Origin: an uncultured Flavobacteriales bacterium
Lineage (GTDB): Bacteria > Bacteroidota > Bacteroidia > Flavobacteriales_D > Crocinitomicaceae
Reading direction: 5' to 3'
Assembly: GCA_937876195.1 (NCBI GenBank)
Contig: CALEIK010000024.1
Coordinates: 62,001 to 126,000 of the forward strand
DNA length: 64,000 nt
Made by a program: the position numbers and the translations under genes. Of this stretch, positions 35,619 to 43,863 are shown in pieces (position 1 is the first letter of the stretch; each line of letters opens with the position of its first letter). Below the pieces are notes generated by a model. The model had not been told where the DNA came from. It did no database searches and saw only the letters and a list, made by a program, of their open reading frames with translations.

Positions 35619-36899
35619 CTACTCGTACTTTCCTTGATACTTTTCGAAAAGTTCCTTTTGGGTATTATCCAACGTTACAAATTTACCATTGATCAGTCCC
35701 AAAAATAAGTTGTTTGTACGCATGTCAAGCGCATTTCCATCCGAGACAAAGAGCGTCGCTGATTTACCCTTTTCTATACTTCCATAGGTTTTATCTATTC
35801 CCATGATTTGACAGCTCCACAAGCTAACAGCGCTTATTGCCTCTTCCTCAGTCAACCCATACGCTTTAGCAGTACCCGCTAAAAAGGGAATGTTACGCGC
35901 ATTCATCGCTTCCATATCTCCTTCGTTTTGCAGGCAAAATTTCACGCCACCGTCGCGGAGTAGTTTAGGAAGTCTGTACGGTAAGTCAATCGGATCTGCT
36001 TCGTTCTCTGGAAGGCTGTGTGTACGCGTGAGCATTACTGGTATTTTGGCATCTGCTAGCTTTCGCGGCAGCAAATAGGCATCATATCCTCCAATAATTA
36101 CTGGGAATGCAATTCCAAAGTGTTTGGCAAAATCGACAATATCGTTGAGCTGCTGAATTTCATTTGCATGAATATATACCCTTTTTGTCCCTGTAAAACA
36201 ATTTCTAACGGCCTCTAGTCGTGCATCTTTTACTTCGTTTTTAGTCGTGTTGGAGTAGGCTTTTGCTGTCTCAAAAAACGCGTAAATTTCTTGTTTTTGC
36301 TTTTCGTAGTCTTTGTTTTTTTGCGTAGTAGAATTTTCCTTCCACCATCGAGCAAATTCAATACTTTCAGGCCAATTCAAGTGAATTCCATCGTCTTGTG
36401 CTACGGTAGCATCTTCCCAGTTCCATCCTTCCATTGCCATCACCGATGAACTTCCAGAAATAATTCCTCCACGGGGTGTAGCCTGCGTAAGAAGAACTCC
36501 ATTTGTCTTAACCGTAGCGATCACCTTTGATTCCGTGTTGAATGCAATTTGCGATCGAACATGCGGGTTGAAAGTTCCTACTTCATCAAAATCATTTGTA
36601 GCTCGCACGGCATCTATTTCAGTAATCCCCAATGTTGAATTTGGTGCAACAAAACCAGGATAAATGTGCTTTCCATTCAATACAATGATCGTGTCCCAAT
36701 CACTTTTCTCGTAGGTGTACGCCAATGAATTCTTGATGAGCGTAATTACCCCATTTTCAATCCCAATCAAGGCACTAGGCAATGTTTCTCCATTCCCTAC
36801 ATGTAGGTGACCGTTGACCAATAAAATTTTTGTGGGTTGCTGTCCAAACAATACACCGGAAAACAAAAAAGTGGTAAGAATAAACAATATGTTTTTCAT
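35619..36899 (-). CDS. Secreted amidohydrolase-like protein, metal motif missing
   Basis: The 426-residue protein has a signal peptide (ending VLFGQQ) and the overall imidazolonepropionase-like layout: ILLVNGHLHVGNGE, an IENGVI strand, GKHIYPGFVAPNSTLGITE, IHANEIQQLNDIV and a C-terminal GKSATLFVSDG. Active amidohydrolases read PGFIDxHxH where this has PGFVAPNSTLG, so the first metal-binding HxH is absent. It may be a non-catalytic family member or one with a different site. No second amidohydrolase gene, which often accompanies such proteins, is next to it. Confidence 0.8.
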   Translation of the reverse strand: MKNILFILTTFLFSGVLFGQQPTKILLVNGHLHVGNGETLPSALIGIENGVITLIKNSLAYTYEKSDWDTIIVLNGKHIYPGFVAPNSTLGITEIDAVRATNDFDEVGTFNPHVRSQIAFNTESKVIATVKTNGVLLTQATPRGGIISGSSSVMAMEGWNWEDATVAQDDGIHLNWPESIEFARWWKENSTTQKNKDYEKQKQEIYAFFETAKAYSNTTKNEVKDARLEAVRNCFTGTKRVYIHANEIQQLNDIVDFAKHFGIAFPVIIGGYDAYLLPRKLADAKIPVMLTRTHSLPENEADPIDLPYRLPKLLRDGGVKFCLQNEGDMEAMNARNIPFLAGTAKAYGLTEEEAISAVSLWSCQIMGIDKTYGSIEKGKSATLFVSDGNALDMRTNNLFLGLINGKFVTLDNTQKELFEKYQGKYE

Positions 36900-36927
36900 G
36901 AATCAATTTTTGATTGTTGCATCTCTA

Positions 36928-36935
36928 CAAATATA
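36928..36935 (-). promoter_or_regulatory. -7 box of the amidohydrolase-like gene
   Basis: Minus strand TATATTTG matches TAnnTTTG. TTTTGG lies 16-17 bases further upstream as a -33 box. The predicted start is near 36922, about 22 bases before ATG 36899. Confidence 0.6.
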
Positions 36936-36964
36936 ACAGAAGAAAACGAACCAAAATAAAAAGC

Positions 36965-37070
36965 ACAAAAAAACCTGAAAAGAGTTCAAATCAGTGGGTT
37001 TATGCACTGGAGGTAGGAACTCTCTTCAGGTACCTGCAAGGAAAATAAAACCTGTCTATTCGTTAAAGTA
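36965..37070 (-). ncRNA. Candidate structured small RNA, possibly 6S-like
   Basis: On the minus strand ACCTGAAGAGAGTTC (37031-37017) pairs with GAACTCTTTTCAGGT (36987-36973) with one mismatch (15-base stem). Inside lies an asymmetric internal loop and a smaller stem CAGTG/CACTG. A T7 run follows the outer stem, so it doubles as a terminator. Upstream on the same strand TTGAC (37099-37095) and TATTTTG (37079-37073) are 15 bases apart and could be its promoter. No reading frame fits. A long hairpin with a bubble recalls 6S RNA, and Flavobacteria have their own short 6S type (6S-Flavo), but I cannot verify the match. Confidence 0.45.
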
Positions 37071-37146
37071 GACAAAATATCAACAAACCAGAATGTCAAT
37101 ATTTACTTACTAGACGGACGTGTATTAGAAATGGTTGGGTTGGAAC

Positions 37147-37175
37147 AAAAAAAACCGTCAGCCTAGGGCTAACGG
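37147..37175 (-). terminator. Terminator-like hairpin, near-copy of the one at 45460
   Basis: Minus strand: CCGTTAGCC, CTA, GGCTGACGG, then T8. The stem pairs fully only on the minus strand through one G-U pair. No gene end is near on that strand: the SPASM gene ends 900 bases away. So it may end a small transcript from 37180-37420, or be an inserted terminator. The hairpin at 45460-45487 has nearly the same sequence. Confidence 0.6.
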
Positions 37176-37307
37176 GTATAGGACTGTTAAATTAGAATTT
37201 TGCTATTAGTTTTGTTGGTAATGGTTTCTTGGCTTTATCGAATTACGTCAAAATCAATTCAAATTTCATTGGTTTTTCCAGAAAAATAGATGAAAATCGG
37301 GTATTTT

Positions 37308-37321
37308 GAGTAGTACTACCC
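37308..37321. promoter_or_regulatory. Operator-like palindrome upstream of the orphan LuxR gene
   Basis: GAGTAGTACTACCC is a near-perfect palindrome 25 bases before the -7 box at 37347, in the -33 region. Similar G(A/G)GTA...TAC(C/T)C palindromes occur at 44439 and 45314. Confidence 0.45.
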
Positions 37322-37346
37322 TATTGATTATTAGGTATTTGTCCTT

Positions 37347-37354
37347 TAAATTTG
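37347..37354 (+). promoter_or_regulatory. -7 box of the orphan LuxR gene
   Basis: TAAATTTG matches TAnnTTTG; it contains the TTG at 37352 that would begin a longer frame, so translation is expected to begin at ATG 37421. Confidence 0.5.
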
Positions 37355-37420
37355 AAATTAGTAAATCTTTTTAAAGATGCGTCAATAAAAATAAGAGGAT
37401 CGTCCAAATCGCTTAATAAT

Positions 37421-38044
37421 ATGATAAATCTAGCCATTTTTCATCCCAGTGAATTCGTAATTGATAGTTTCAAGCTTTTTTGCGCAAAGCATGAGTCTTC
37501 TTTTGCCCTAATAAAAGAGCAAAACAACGAGCGTTCAAAATTTGTTTTTGATGGAAATATCGATATTATAATAATGTCGTCAATTTATTTTCTGAACAAG
37601 GAAAACGAGGAATTTACCAGACAAATAATCAGTGATAATGTCAAATTAATACTTCTGGGTCATACAAAGGATGATGACTCAATCACTTATTTTTTATCCA
37701 GTGGTGCTAATTGCTATCTAAAGGAATGTGAAAGTTTTGACACAATAAGAGAAGCAATACTAATCGTTAATAGATCAGGGCTTTTTTGTCCATATGACGT
37801 TGCTATAAATAAAGTGGAACGCAAGTTTAGTTTGAAGCCTACCTTTACAGAAAGAGAACTCCAAGTATTCGATTGTTTGAGAAAAGAAATGACAAATAAG
37901 GAAGTTTCAGAGATTTTAAATTTGCACATCAAAACAATTGACTACCATAGAAAAAATATCATCGAAAAATGCGGTAGCAAAAATCTTTTAGGTGCTTTGG
38001 ATTATCTCATTGCTTCAGGTACGATTCCGGTTATAGCGACGTAA
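37421..38044 (+). CDS. LuxR-type regulator with degenerate receiver domain
   Basis: About 207 residues. The C-terminal 65 are a LuxR/GerE HTH (FTERELQVFDCL, TNKEVSEILNLHIKTIDYHRKNI). The N-terminal part aligns with receivers but NIDIIIMSSIYF has Ser53 where the phospho-acceptor Asp belongs, and the acidic pair near residue 9 is HPS. So phosphorylation is unlikely and another signal or constant activity is expected. It is convergent with the peptide-modification genes. A frame from TTG 37352 overlaps the -7 box, so ATG 37421 is chosen. Compare the intact regulator at 44509. Confidence 0.8.
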   Translation: MINLAIFHPSEFVIDSFKLFCAKHESSFALIKEQNNERSKFVFDGNIDIIIMSSIYFLNKENEEFTRQIISDNVKLILLGHTKDDDSITYFLSSGANCYLKECESFDTIREAILIVNRSGLFCPYDVAINKVERKFSLKPTFTERELQVFDCLRKEMTNKEVSEILNLHIKTIDYHRKNIIEKCGSKNLLGALDYLIASGTIPVIAT

Positions 38045-38084
38045 TAGTTTAGTGGATTGATAAAGTTTAGCGAAAGCAATAGTC

Positions 38085-39179
38085 TCACCAAAGTTCTTTG
38101 TTTATTTTAGCTATTCGCTCATGGTTAATTGAAAATTGATTCTTATTGGAAACGATTCCGCATTCTTTCAATGAATAATAACCTTTTTCGTGAGACCATT
38201 TTCCAATAAAAGGATTGTAAATACAATCATCAATATTATACCATTCATTAGGCTCTCTTTCTTTGGGTATTCTAAAATCAGTACAAACATGTTTAAATTC
38301 ACAAAACTTGCAGACATCTATTTTATCCTTTGTAACATTCCAATATTTTTGAAAGTTAGAATTATCAATCAATTCATCGCCTATATTATTTATAGAACCA
38401 AAGTCTTCCAAATCATTTTTATATCTAAATACTCGACCAAAGTCATCAATGTGAATTCGTTTGTTCAGGTAAGTATTAAATGAAATAGATTCGAGTGTTA
38501 GATATGGATGAGGAAAAAATTCGATATGACAATTATCAAATAGTTTGCTGTCTTTCGTTATAAATAATTTCTCTAATGAAGTAATGCTATCATTAATACT
38601 GGAGGGAACTATCTTTTCTGCATAAATTTCAGTTAGATTTGCAGTTTCATTGATTTTTTGCATTAGCTCTTTTGACAGAAATAATACACCAATTACAATT
38701 GAGACTCTGCAGTTCACTACTTTTAATTGTCGAATTAATGTAGGCAGTTCTCTTAAATCAAATTTATCTGAAATTAACAGGGTTAAAGTCCTGCAAAATA
38801 ACTCATTACAAATAATTAACAACTCGTGTATGTTTTTTATATCACTAATGTTAATCGAGACATGTGCTATCTTTGAGTAATCACTCCAAATTTGTTTTTT
38901 CTGGCTCAAATTATCAACAATGATTAATTCATTTCGAATTAATTCTTCATATTCAATATTATTCTCTTGAGAGATTTTATTCATCTTATTATTAAGATAA
39001 TCAATGAAATCTAACGGAACTAGTCGAAAGGCTCCAGTAGCATCAATCATAGATCCCCTAATATACCCTGAAGTAATATGTCTATTTGGGTTTATACTTA
39101 ACATAATTTTGTTGTTCACAAAAGAGGCATTTGTAGTAGTTTTTGCTGTGAAAATGGTATATGTTGGAAACACTATCAT
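38085..39179 (-). CDS. SPASM-domain peptide maturase, grasp-with-spasm type
   Basis: The 364-residue protein lacks the radical SAM CxxxCxxC motif but has a C-terminal SPASM-like cysteine cluster: KFCEFKHVCTDFRIP (about 290-304) and DDCIYNPFIGKWSHEKGYY. This suits the SPASM partner of grasp-with-spasm peptide systems, in which the partner helps an ATP-grasp enzyme modify a ribosomal peptide. The N-terminus (INPNRHITSGYIRGSMIDATG) has no recognised motif. The ATP-grasp gene ends 47 bases upstream. Sampled bases here are AT-richer than in core genes: 17 G/C in 60 at 38221-38280. Confidence 0.75.
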   Translation of the reverse strand: MIVFPTYTIFTAKTTTNASFVNNKIMLSINPNRHITSGYIRGSMIDATGAFRLVPLDFIDYLNNKMNKISQENNIEYEELIRNELIIVDNLSQKKQIWSDYSKIAHVSINISDIKNIHELLIICNELFCRTLTLLISDKFDLRELPTLIRQLKVVNCRVSIVIGVLFLSKELMQKINETANLTEIYAEKIVPSSINDSITSLEKLFITKDSKLFDNCHIEFFPHPYLTLESISFNTYLNKRIHIDDFGRVFRYKNDLEDFGSINNIGDELIDNSNFQKYWNVTKDKIDVCKFCEFKHVCTDFRIPKEREPNEWYNIDDCIYNPFIGKWSHEKGYYSLKECGIVSNKNQFSINHERIAKINKELW

Positions 39180-39226
39180 AGTGTATTTGTCCCCATGATA
39201 CTACTTTAGGCATCTCCCTTGATAAT

Positions 39227-40195
39227 TTAACAGATAAATTTTTTCTCTTTTGCATAATTGATAATTTTGGTAGCCATTTCTTCTTCTAATTGCATAAAAC
39301 AAGTTTGAGCAATCATGCTGATTTGTCCAAAAGGGTTAATGTCAATGACATAAAACCCTCTATTTGCAGATACGATTATATCAAATGAGCACATGTCCAG
39401 TTTTAGTTCATCTGTTAGTTTGATTAATTTATTTCGAATTTCAATCGGAATCTCGTATGCATAATACTCAACAGCCCGTTTAGCCATTAAAATACGAATA
39501 TCTATTTCGGTATTCATGTCCAGTGAATAAGCGGCTACGCTATATACATCCTTTCCAAAAACAAAGACTCTGAGTTCAACGTCTTTATTTACTTTAGTTT
39601 GAAAAAGAGCTAAATCAAATTTGGCTGGAATATCATCAATTTTGATTTGTTGGGTATAATTTGTAGTAAAACCATTTTTATTTTTTGAAATATAAACCTC
39701 TTGAATCGCTTTATTGACGATAACCCTTTCGACAAAGTTTTCTGAAATGGACTGAGAAGAATTAGATACAATTGTTCGAGGGACTTTTAATCCACAACTT
39801 CTTGCGTACGAAAGCTGAATTAATTTGTTTTTTGAGCTTGGTGGACAATATCCAATAAGTTTACCTTTCTGATTCAGTTCGTAACATATGTATTCCATAC
39901 AAGCGTTGTATTCATTTACCTTAAATCGCTCCTTTGAACAATCTCCATAGTAATTATACGTTATTTCTTGACGCAGAAAAAACACTTCAACCTCATTGCT
40001 GTCTATAATCTCATTCGATTCTGACTGAGCAGTAAAATGAAAATCGCTTATTGTCTTTTCAACAGTTATGTCATAGTTATTATACAAGTCATCTCGATAT
40101 ACTATAGTTACATTGGCATCTAATTTTTGCAGCCACAAACTCAAATTGGCTATTACTGGATCATTTTTCTCTCGAGTTAAAATAACGATGCGCAT
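39227..40195 (-). CDS. ATP-grasp peptide maturase, grasp-with-spasm type
   Basis: The 322-residue protein has an ATP-grasp layout: an N-terminal domain (MRIVILTREKNDPVIANLSLWL), NKLIQLSYARSCGLKVPRTIVSN at about 135-157, a nucleotide-binding Lys region (ERVIVNKAIQEVYISKNK), and the C-terminal metal site VIDINPFGQISMI. The NKLIQLxYARxxGLKVP and INPxGQ segments are characteristic of enzymes like microviridin ligases and grasp-with-spasm maturases, which join acidic side chains to Thr, Ser or Lys as ester or amide crosslinks. Its start is 1 base after the stop of the upstream gene. Confidence 0.82.
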   Translation of the reverse strand: MRIVILTREKNDPVIANLSLWLQKLDANVTIVYRDDLYNNYDITVEKTISDFHFTAQSESNEIIDSNEVEVFFLRQEITYNYYGDCSKERFKVNEYNACMEYICYELNQKGKLIGYCPPSSKNKLIQLSYARSCGLKVPRTIVSNSSQSISENFVERVIVNKAIQEVYISKNKNGFTTNYTQQIKIDDIPAKFDLALFQTKVNKDVELRVFVFGKDVYSVAAYSLDMNTEIDIRILMAKRAVEYYAYEIPIEIRNKLIKLTDELKLDMCSFDIIVSANRGFYVIDINPFGQISMIAQTCFMQLEEEMATKIINYAKEKKFIC

Positions 40196-40196
40196 T

Positions 40197-41474
40197 TCAA
40201 CGGATTAATTGTCTAACAACCTTATTGAAACCACTGTCCTCTTGAATCATGAAGTACACCCAATCACCAGAAAACCGAATGTTTCTTCCAAAAGAAATTC
40301 CCTCAATAGTTGGTAACATAACTGCTCTTTTGTTTATTAAATCCAATTGGAAAAATTGGTTGCTTCTTACATCTTTGTTTCTTAAATAGATTACATCATT
40401 GAAAAAATCATAATAAACAGTTGCCTTTTCTACAAAATTCAGTTTGTATTTATCTATAAAAATCCCTGTAGTTTTATCTATTAGGATCACACTGTCTTTA
40501 AAAAAATCCACTATAGTTACATGGTCTACTTGTCCAATTGAATAACAGGGAATAACATTGTCTAAAGCGGCATTATACCACCCTATTTCCTCTATAATTG
40601 TGTAATGCGCTCCTAAAGCAACTAAATTACCATTCCAAACACCGAGTTCAATGATATTCTCATGAAGAGGAACCCGACTATAGTACATAGAAATTATTTT
40701 TAGCTTTTGTTCCATAGCAAGTCTATATCCAGTTTTGTCTTCCGAATAATATAGTTGTACAACTGTGTCCTTTCTAACTTCCTGAACCAAACACCCTTTG
40801 TTATTTTTAATATATTGTTCTCTAAACACACTAGTTTCAGATTTGGCTATTATTGGTTGAATCTGCTCTTCAAAAAAAATACGTGATACTGGATTTAGCC
40901 AATTAATTTTGTCTTCACCAACCCAGATTTGATATGCTGAGTCAGCAGAAATAATGTGAAAATTCCCAAACGCATCTAAATGGAGTGACTCAGCTTTAAA
41001 AGCCAATTCACGACTTAACAGGTTGAGATCTCCTCGATTCAAATTGATTGAATAGCTATTTTTTTTCTTTATCAAAAAGAAACACAAATCATCCATCGGA
41101 TAATAATCTACAACAAAATGATTTTCAACATCAAAAAAGGGTTTTATTTTATCTGATGTTACAATTACTTCCTCAATCTCTTGTTGATCAAATTCAAGTA
41201 GAATGTTCATCGTGAAGTTCTCTGATACAAAATATTCAGGTGTAAGAATAACTTCCCTGCTTTTGTAAAATGCTCCCTCTAAAAGTAATGTATCATACTC
41301 TTTTACTTGTAAACTAAAAATCGCTGAGTCAATAGTACCAATGTGCCTTTTGTTCAAAAACACATCTACACCATAAGCTATTTCTTCTTGAGAATTTTGG
41401 ACAACCAGTTCTAATGTTTGAGTTCTAGCGTAGAATTCAAATAATAGGAATAAAATAAATGTGATTTTTTTCAT
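40197..41474 (-). CDS. Secreted propeller-like protein in the peptide locus
   Basis: The 425-residue protein has a signal peptide (MKKITFILFLLFEFYARTQ), a carboxypeptidase-regulatory-like domain (TLELVVQNSQEEIAYGVDVF to about 105, ending IEEVIVTSD) and a long region of short beta strands that may form a beta-propeller (HLDAFGNFHIIS, GVWNGNLVALG, FFNDVIYLRN). Six-bladed propeller proteins are reported near grasp-with-spasm genes. Role unknown; being extracytoplasmic, it could act in export, binding or immunity (inference). It follows the precursor gene after an intrinsic terminator. Confidence 0.6.
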   Translation of the reverse strand: MKKITFILFLLFEFYARTQTLELVVQNSQEEIAYGVDVFLNKRHIGTIDSAIFSLQVKEYDTLLLEGAFYKSREVILTPEYFVSENFTMNILLEFDQQEIEEVIVTSDKIKPFFDVENHFVVDYYPMDDLCFFLIKKKNSYSINLNRGDLNLLSRELAFKAESLHLDAFGNFHIISADSAYQIWVGEDKINWLNPVSRIFFEEQIQPIIAKSETSVFREQYIKNNKGCLVQEVRKDTVVQLYYSEDKTGYRLAMEQKLKIISMYYSRVPLHENIIELGVWNGNLVALGAHYTIIEEIGWYNAALDNVIPCYSIGQVDHVTIVDFFKDSVILIDKTTGIFIDKYKLNFVEKATVYYDFFNDVIYLRNKDVRSNQFFQLDLINKRAVMLPTIEGISFGRNIRFSGDWVYFMIQEDSGFNKVVRQLIR

Positions 41475-41482
41475 AAAATGCC

Positions 41483-41511
41483 AAAAAGGTTGCCTAATTA
41501 TAAGGCAACCT
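41483..41511 (-). terminator. Terminator between the peptide precursor and the downstream genes
   Basis: Minus strand AGGTTGCCT and AGGCAACCT form a 9-base-pair stem with a short AT loop, followed by T5. It sits 28 bases after the precursor stop and just before the ATG of the propeller gene. Partial readthrough would give much precursor mRNA and less enzyme mRNA. Confidence 0.75.
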
Positions 41512-41539
41512 GGTTCACTAATTCAATTAGAGTCTACGA

Positions 41540-41749
41540 TTAGATCTGATCCAATGCTAAATCTCCAAATACATCCGTATCTGGATTCCAAGACTGGTGT
41601 GGACCAGCTCCGCCACTCGCTCCATGATGAACATTTGTTCGAGTCACCCAAAAATCTAATTTTTGTGGAGCATTAGGATTCATTTTTGTAACCGTCCCTG
41701 ACGTTGAGAATTGCATTTTTTTTGACTTTAAAGATTCCGGTCTTTTCAT
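41540..41749 (-). CDS. Candidate ribosomal peptide precursor
   Basis: The 69-residue protein starts MKRPESLKSKKMQF, a short basic start like leader peptides of Bacteroidetes modified peptides. The second half has LDFWVTRTNVHHGASGGAGP, then HQSWNPDTDVFGDLALDQI: Thr, Ser and four Asp suited to acid-to-hydroxyl crosslinking by an ATP-grasp enzyme. It has no signal peptide, membrane segment or classical double-Gly cleavage site at a leader end (GASGGAGP is mid-peptide). It is the first gene of the locus, before a terminator and the modifying enzymes. Function by position and composition, not by homology. Confidence 0.65.
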   Translation of the reverse strand: MKRPESLKSKKMQFSTSGTVTKMNPNAPQKLDFWVTRTNVHHGASGGAGPHQSWNPDTDVFGDLALDQI

Positions 41750-42177
41750 TTTTCTTGAATTTAAATTTAGTTAATTGCCCTCATTAAATTTCTACCTTTT
41801 ACAATGTGTTTCAGGCATTCTACAGTGTAAGGTTACGACGTAAAACAGTTTATTAAAAGCTTTTTTCGTCTTTTTAAAGTAAGTATTACCACTTATTTTA
41901 TTTCTAATTCATTTATTCAATTACCATGGTTTTCTTTGCCATTAAGTTTACAGCTTAAACTTTTCGTTTGTTACTGATCATCTTAATAACTCCTTGGTTT
42001 AAGACTACATTTCCTCTAAAATACTACATTTTTATAAGATATTCATGAATTCAATGTCTGCTATTGTCCTACTTTCACCTTGAATGTGCACTTGGAATAT
42101 TAAATATTTACCTTTCTTCATATGCAGCTGCTAAATTTATACTTTGAAATAACTGTCTTGTATTTAGAGAACTACAA
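41750..42177. other. 428-base gap without a recognised gene
   Basis: Very AT-rich. It must hold the promoter of the precursor gene, but no exact TAnnTTTG is found on the minus strand; TAAATTTA (41769-41762) is the nearest match, 12 bases before the ATG. A 29-codon frame on the minus strand (MKKGKYLIFQVH..., 42121-42032) is the only small frame with a reasonable start, and is unsupported otherwise. Confidence 0.4.
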
Positions 42178-42969
42178 TTATGCCACGTAATTCCAATTGG
42201 TTCCTTGCACCGTAACCCAAAATTTTTCAGCAACCTGGGTTGAGGCAAGCATTTGCACATCAGCTTCAAGATCGAAATCATCGTCGTAAACTATGGTATG
42301 CTCAAAAGATGAATCCAGCGCTGATTTAGTCAAAGTATCGGCTGTAATTTCTTTAAATAAAAAGGTGGATTCACCCTTTTTCAAAAATAGTCGAACCATA
42401 CCTGATGTTATATTTGCTGGGGACTTAATGGTAATTGTCCGCACGCTACTGCCTTTATAAGTCGAGGATGTTCCTGCCGTAAAAACGGTTCCCAAAGTTC
42501 CTGTGCCATCATAATTTGAATTTGCAATTGCAATGTTCGCTCTACCTGTGTTTGCAAAAATTTGTGTAGTATCAGCTCGGACAGAAGATGCGTAGTAAGC
42601 CTTATTCATCCCTTCAGCGATAATGTTAAAAGCCTCGGATTTTTCGGTTGAAACCTTTAATACATAGTTCGACTCTAAATTTAAATTTAACGGCATCTTC
42701 ATTTCAAACGTTTTATTGACTGAAGATTTGGCATTTTTTGGGATAGAAATTTCCTTATACAGAACAGTGGATGCCCCATCATAAACAAATAGTCGAATCA
42801 TTCCAAGAGATGTGTCTCCTACTGCCTTTATAGTAATTGATTTAACCAAAGTACCGTTAGCTGCACCAGTTAGCAGAGTTCCTAGCGTCCCTGTGCCGTT
42901 TAAGTTCCTATTTGCGGCATTAATTCTTATCAATCCAGTATTTGCGGTGTATTGTGTTTCTTCTGCCAT
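42178..42969 (-). CDS. Protein with two copies of a beta-rich YTANTG domain
   Basis: The 263-residue protein starts MAEETQYTANTG (ATG 42969). It contains two tandem domains of about 125 residues, starting at YTANTGLVRINAAN and IFANTGRANIAIANSN. Each has NxxGTGTLGT, then TIK, then GM(I/V)RLF, then STxL(F/Y)KEI and a final LE..LKxST...F.(I/V)...G. The frame could extend to 43065, but that overlaps the preceding gene's end and lacks the shared start. No signal peptide or membrane helix. I recognise no function; related repeats are, from memory, seen in phage or uncharacterised Bacteroidetes proteins. Confidence 0.7.
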   Translation of the reverse strand: MAEETQYTANTGLIRINAANRNLNGTGTLGTLLTGAANGTLVKSITIKAVGDTSLGMIRLFVYDGASTVLYKEISIPKNAKSSVNKTFEMKMPLNLNLESNYVLKVSTEKSEAFNIIAEGMNKAYYASSVRADTTQIFANTGRANIAIANSNYDGTGTLGTVFTAGTSSTYKGSSVRTITIKSPANITSGMVRLFLKKGESTFLFKEITADTLTKSALDSSFEHTIVYDDDFDLEADVQMLASTQVAEKFWVTVQGTNWNYVA

Positions 42970-43001
42970 AACTTCTTTTTTTTGTAAAGTATTATTAAAA
43001 C

Positions 43002-43820
43002 TTATGCTGGATATTTCCAGTCCATGGCATTCACCACAGCGGCCATTTTTTGACCAGTTACACATTCAATCGAGGCAAGAATTTTATAGGACTGCTGAAT
43101 TTGAAACGTACTTGGAATTATCACTTCACATTCATAACTTTGGAAAGTAGCAGATGGGTCAACTGGATAAATTGGAATTTCTGCGAACAAAAATGTGTTT
43201 CCTGAGCCCGTACCCGTGTTTTGAAGAAATAGGCGAATCATGCCGCGCGTAACATCTGTAGTTGCTTTTAAATTGATAGAATCAATCGCTGTACCATCCC
43301 ATCCAGATGAGCCTGCTGTTAAAAGGGTTGCAAATGTACCATCACCATCTAGCGCCGTATTTTGTGTTTCAATTGAGGCTACACCAGTATTTGCGGTATA
43401 ATTAGTACTTTCCGGGCGAACGGATGATGCATAATAGGCAAAGTCAAGTCCTTCTGCTATTATATTAAAGGGTTCAGCATTTTGGGTCGAAGCTTTGAGT
43501 ATAAAACCTGATTCCAATTTAAAATTTAATGGTATCATAGCTTTAAAAGTTGGGTCTGTTGAGGATTGCCCCATTGGAGGGATATCAACTTCCGTCAATA
43601 ATCGAGTATTGGAGCCGTCATAAACAAACAAGCGAACCATTCCTTGTGACGTGCTTGATGCACCAGTTCCAGTAGCTTTAATAATTACATTCTTAATTAA
43701 TGTTCCGTTTGCCGCACCTGTGATAACATCACCTAGAGTTCCAGAACCATCAAGGTTCGCGTTAGCGGTTGTAATCTTTACCAGTCCAGTATTGGCGGTG
43801 TATTGAGTTTCTGCTGCCAT
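43002..43820 (-). CDS. Protein with two copies of a beta-rich YTANTG domain
   Basis: The 272-residue protein starts MAAETQYTANTGLVKI, nearly identical to the start of the next gene, and has two domains (YTANTGLVKITTANANLDGSGTLG and YTANTGVASIETQNTALDGDGTFA, each quoted in part). The layout is the same in both, so the genes arose by duplication. A gap of 32 bases separates it from the next gene. Lacks a signal peptide, so it is either cytoplasmic or released by lysis or a non-Sec route. Confidence 0.7.
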   Translation of the reverse strand: MAAETQYTANTGLVKITTANANLDGSGTLGDVITGAANGTLIKNVIIKATGTGASSTSQGMVRLFVYDGSNTRLLTEVDIPPMGQSSTDPTFKAMIPLNFKLESGFILKASTQNAEPFNIIAEGLDFAYYASSVRPESTNYTANTGVASIETQNTALDGDGTFATLLTAGSSGWDGTAIDSINLKATTDVTRGMIRLFLQNTGTGSGNTFLFAEIPIYPVDPSATFQSYECEVIIPSTFQIQQSYKILASIECVTGQKMAAVVNAMDWKYPA

Positions 43821-43863
43821 GTTTTTATTAATTTAATTGTTTAATTGTTATGTGAATATTGTT

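Noticed and set aside
35619..36899. Calling this an active imidazolonepropionase
   Set aside because: The first metal-binding HxH is missing and the protein has a signal peptide, unlike that cytoplasmic enzyme.
37352..37420. Extension of the LuxR gene to TTG 37352
   Set aside because: The -7 box at 37347-37354 overlaps this codon, so it lies upstream of the transcript start; ATG 37421 is used.
42032..42121. A 29-codon minus-strand frame starting MKKGKYLIFQ
   Set aside because: Reasonable start but too short, no ribosome site and no match to the precursor; kept only as a remark on the gap.
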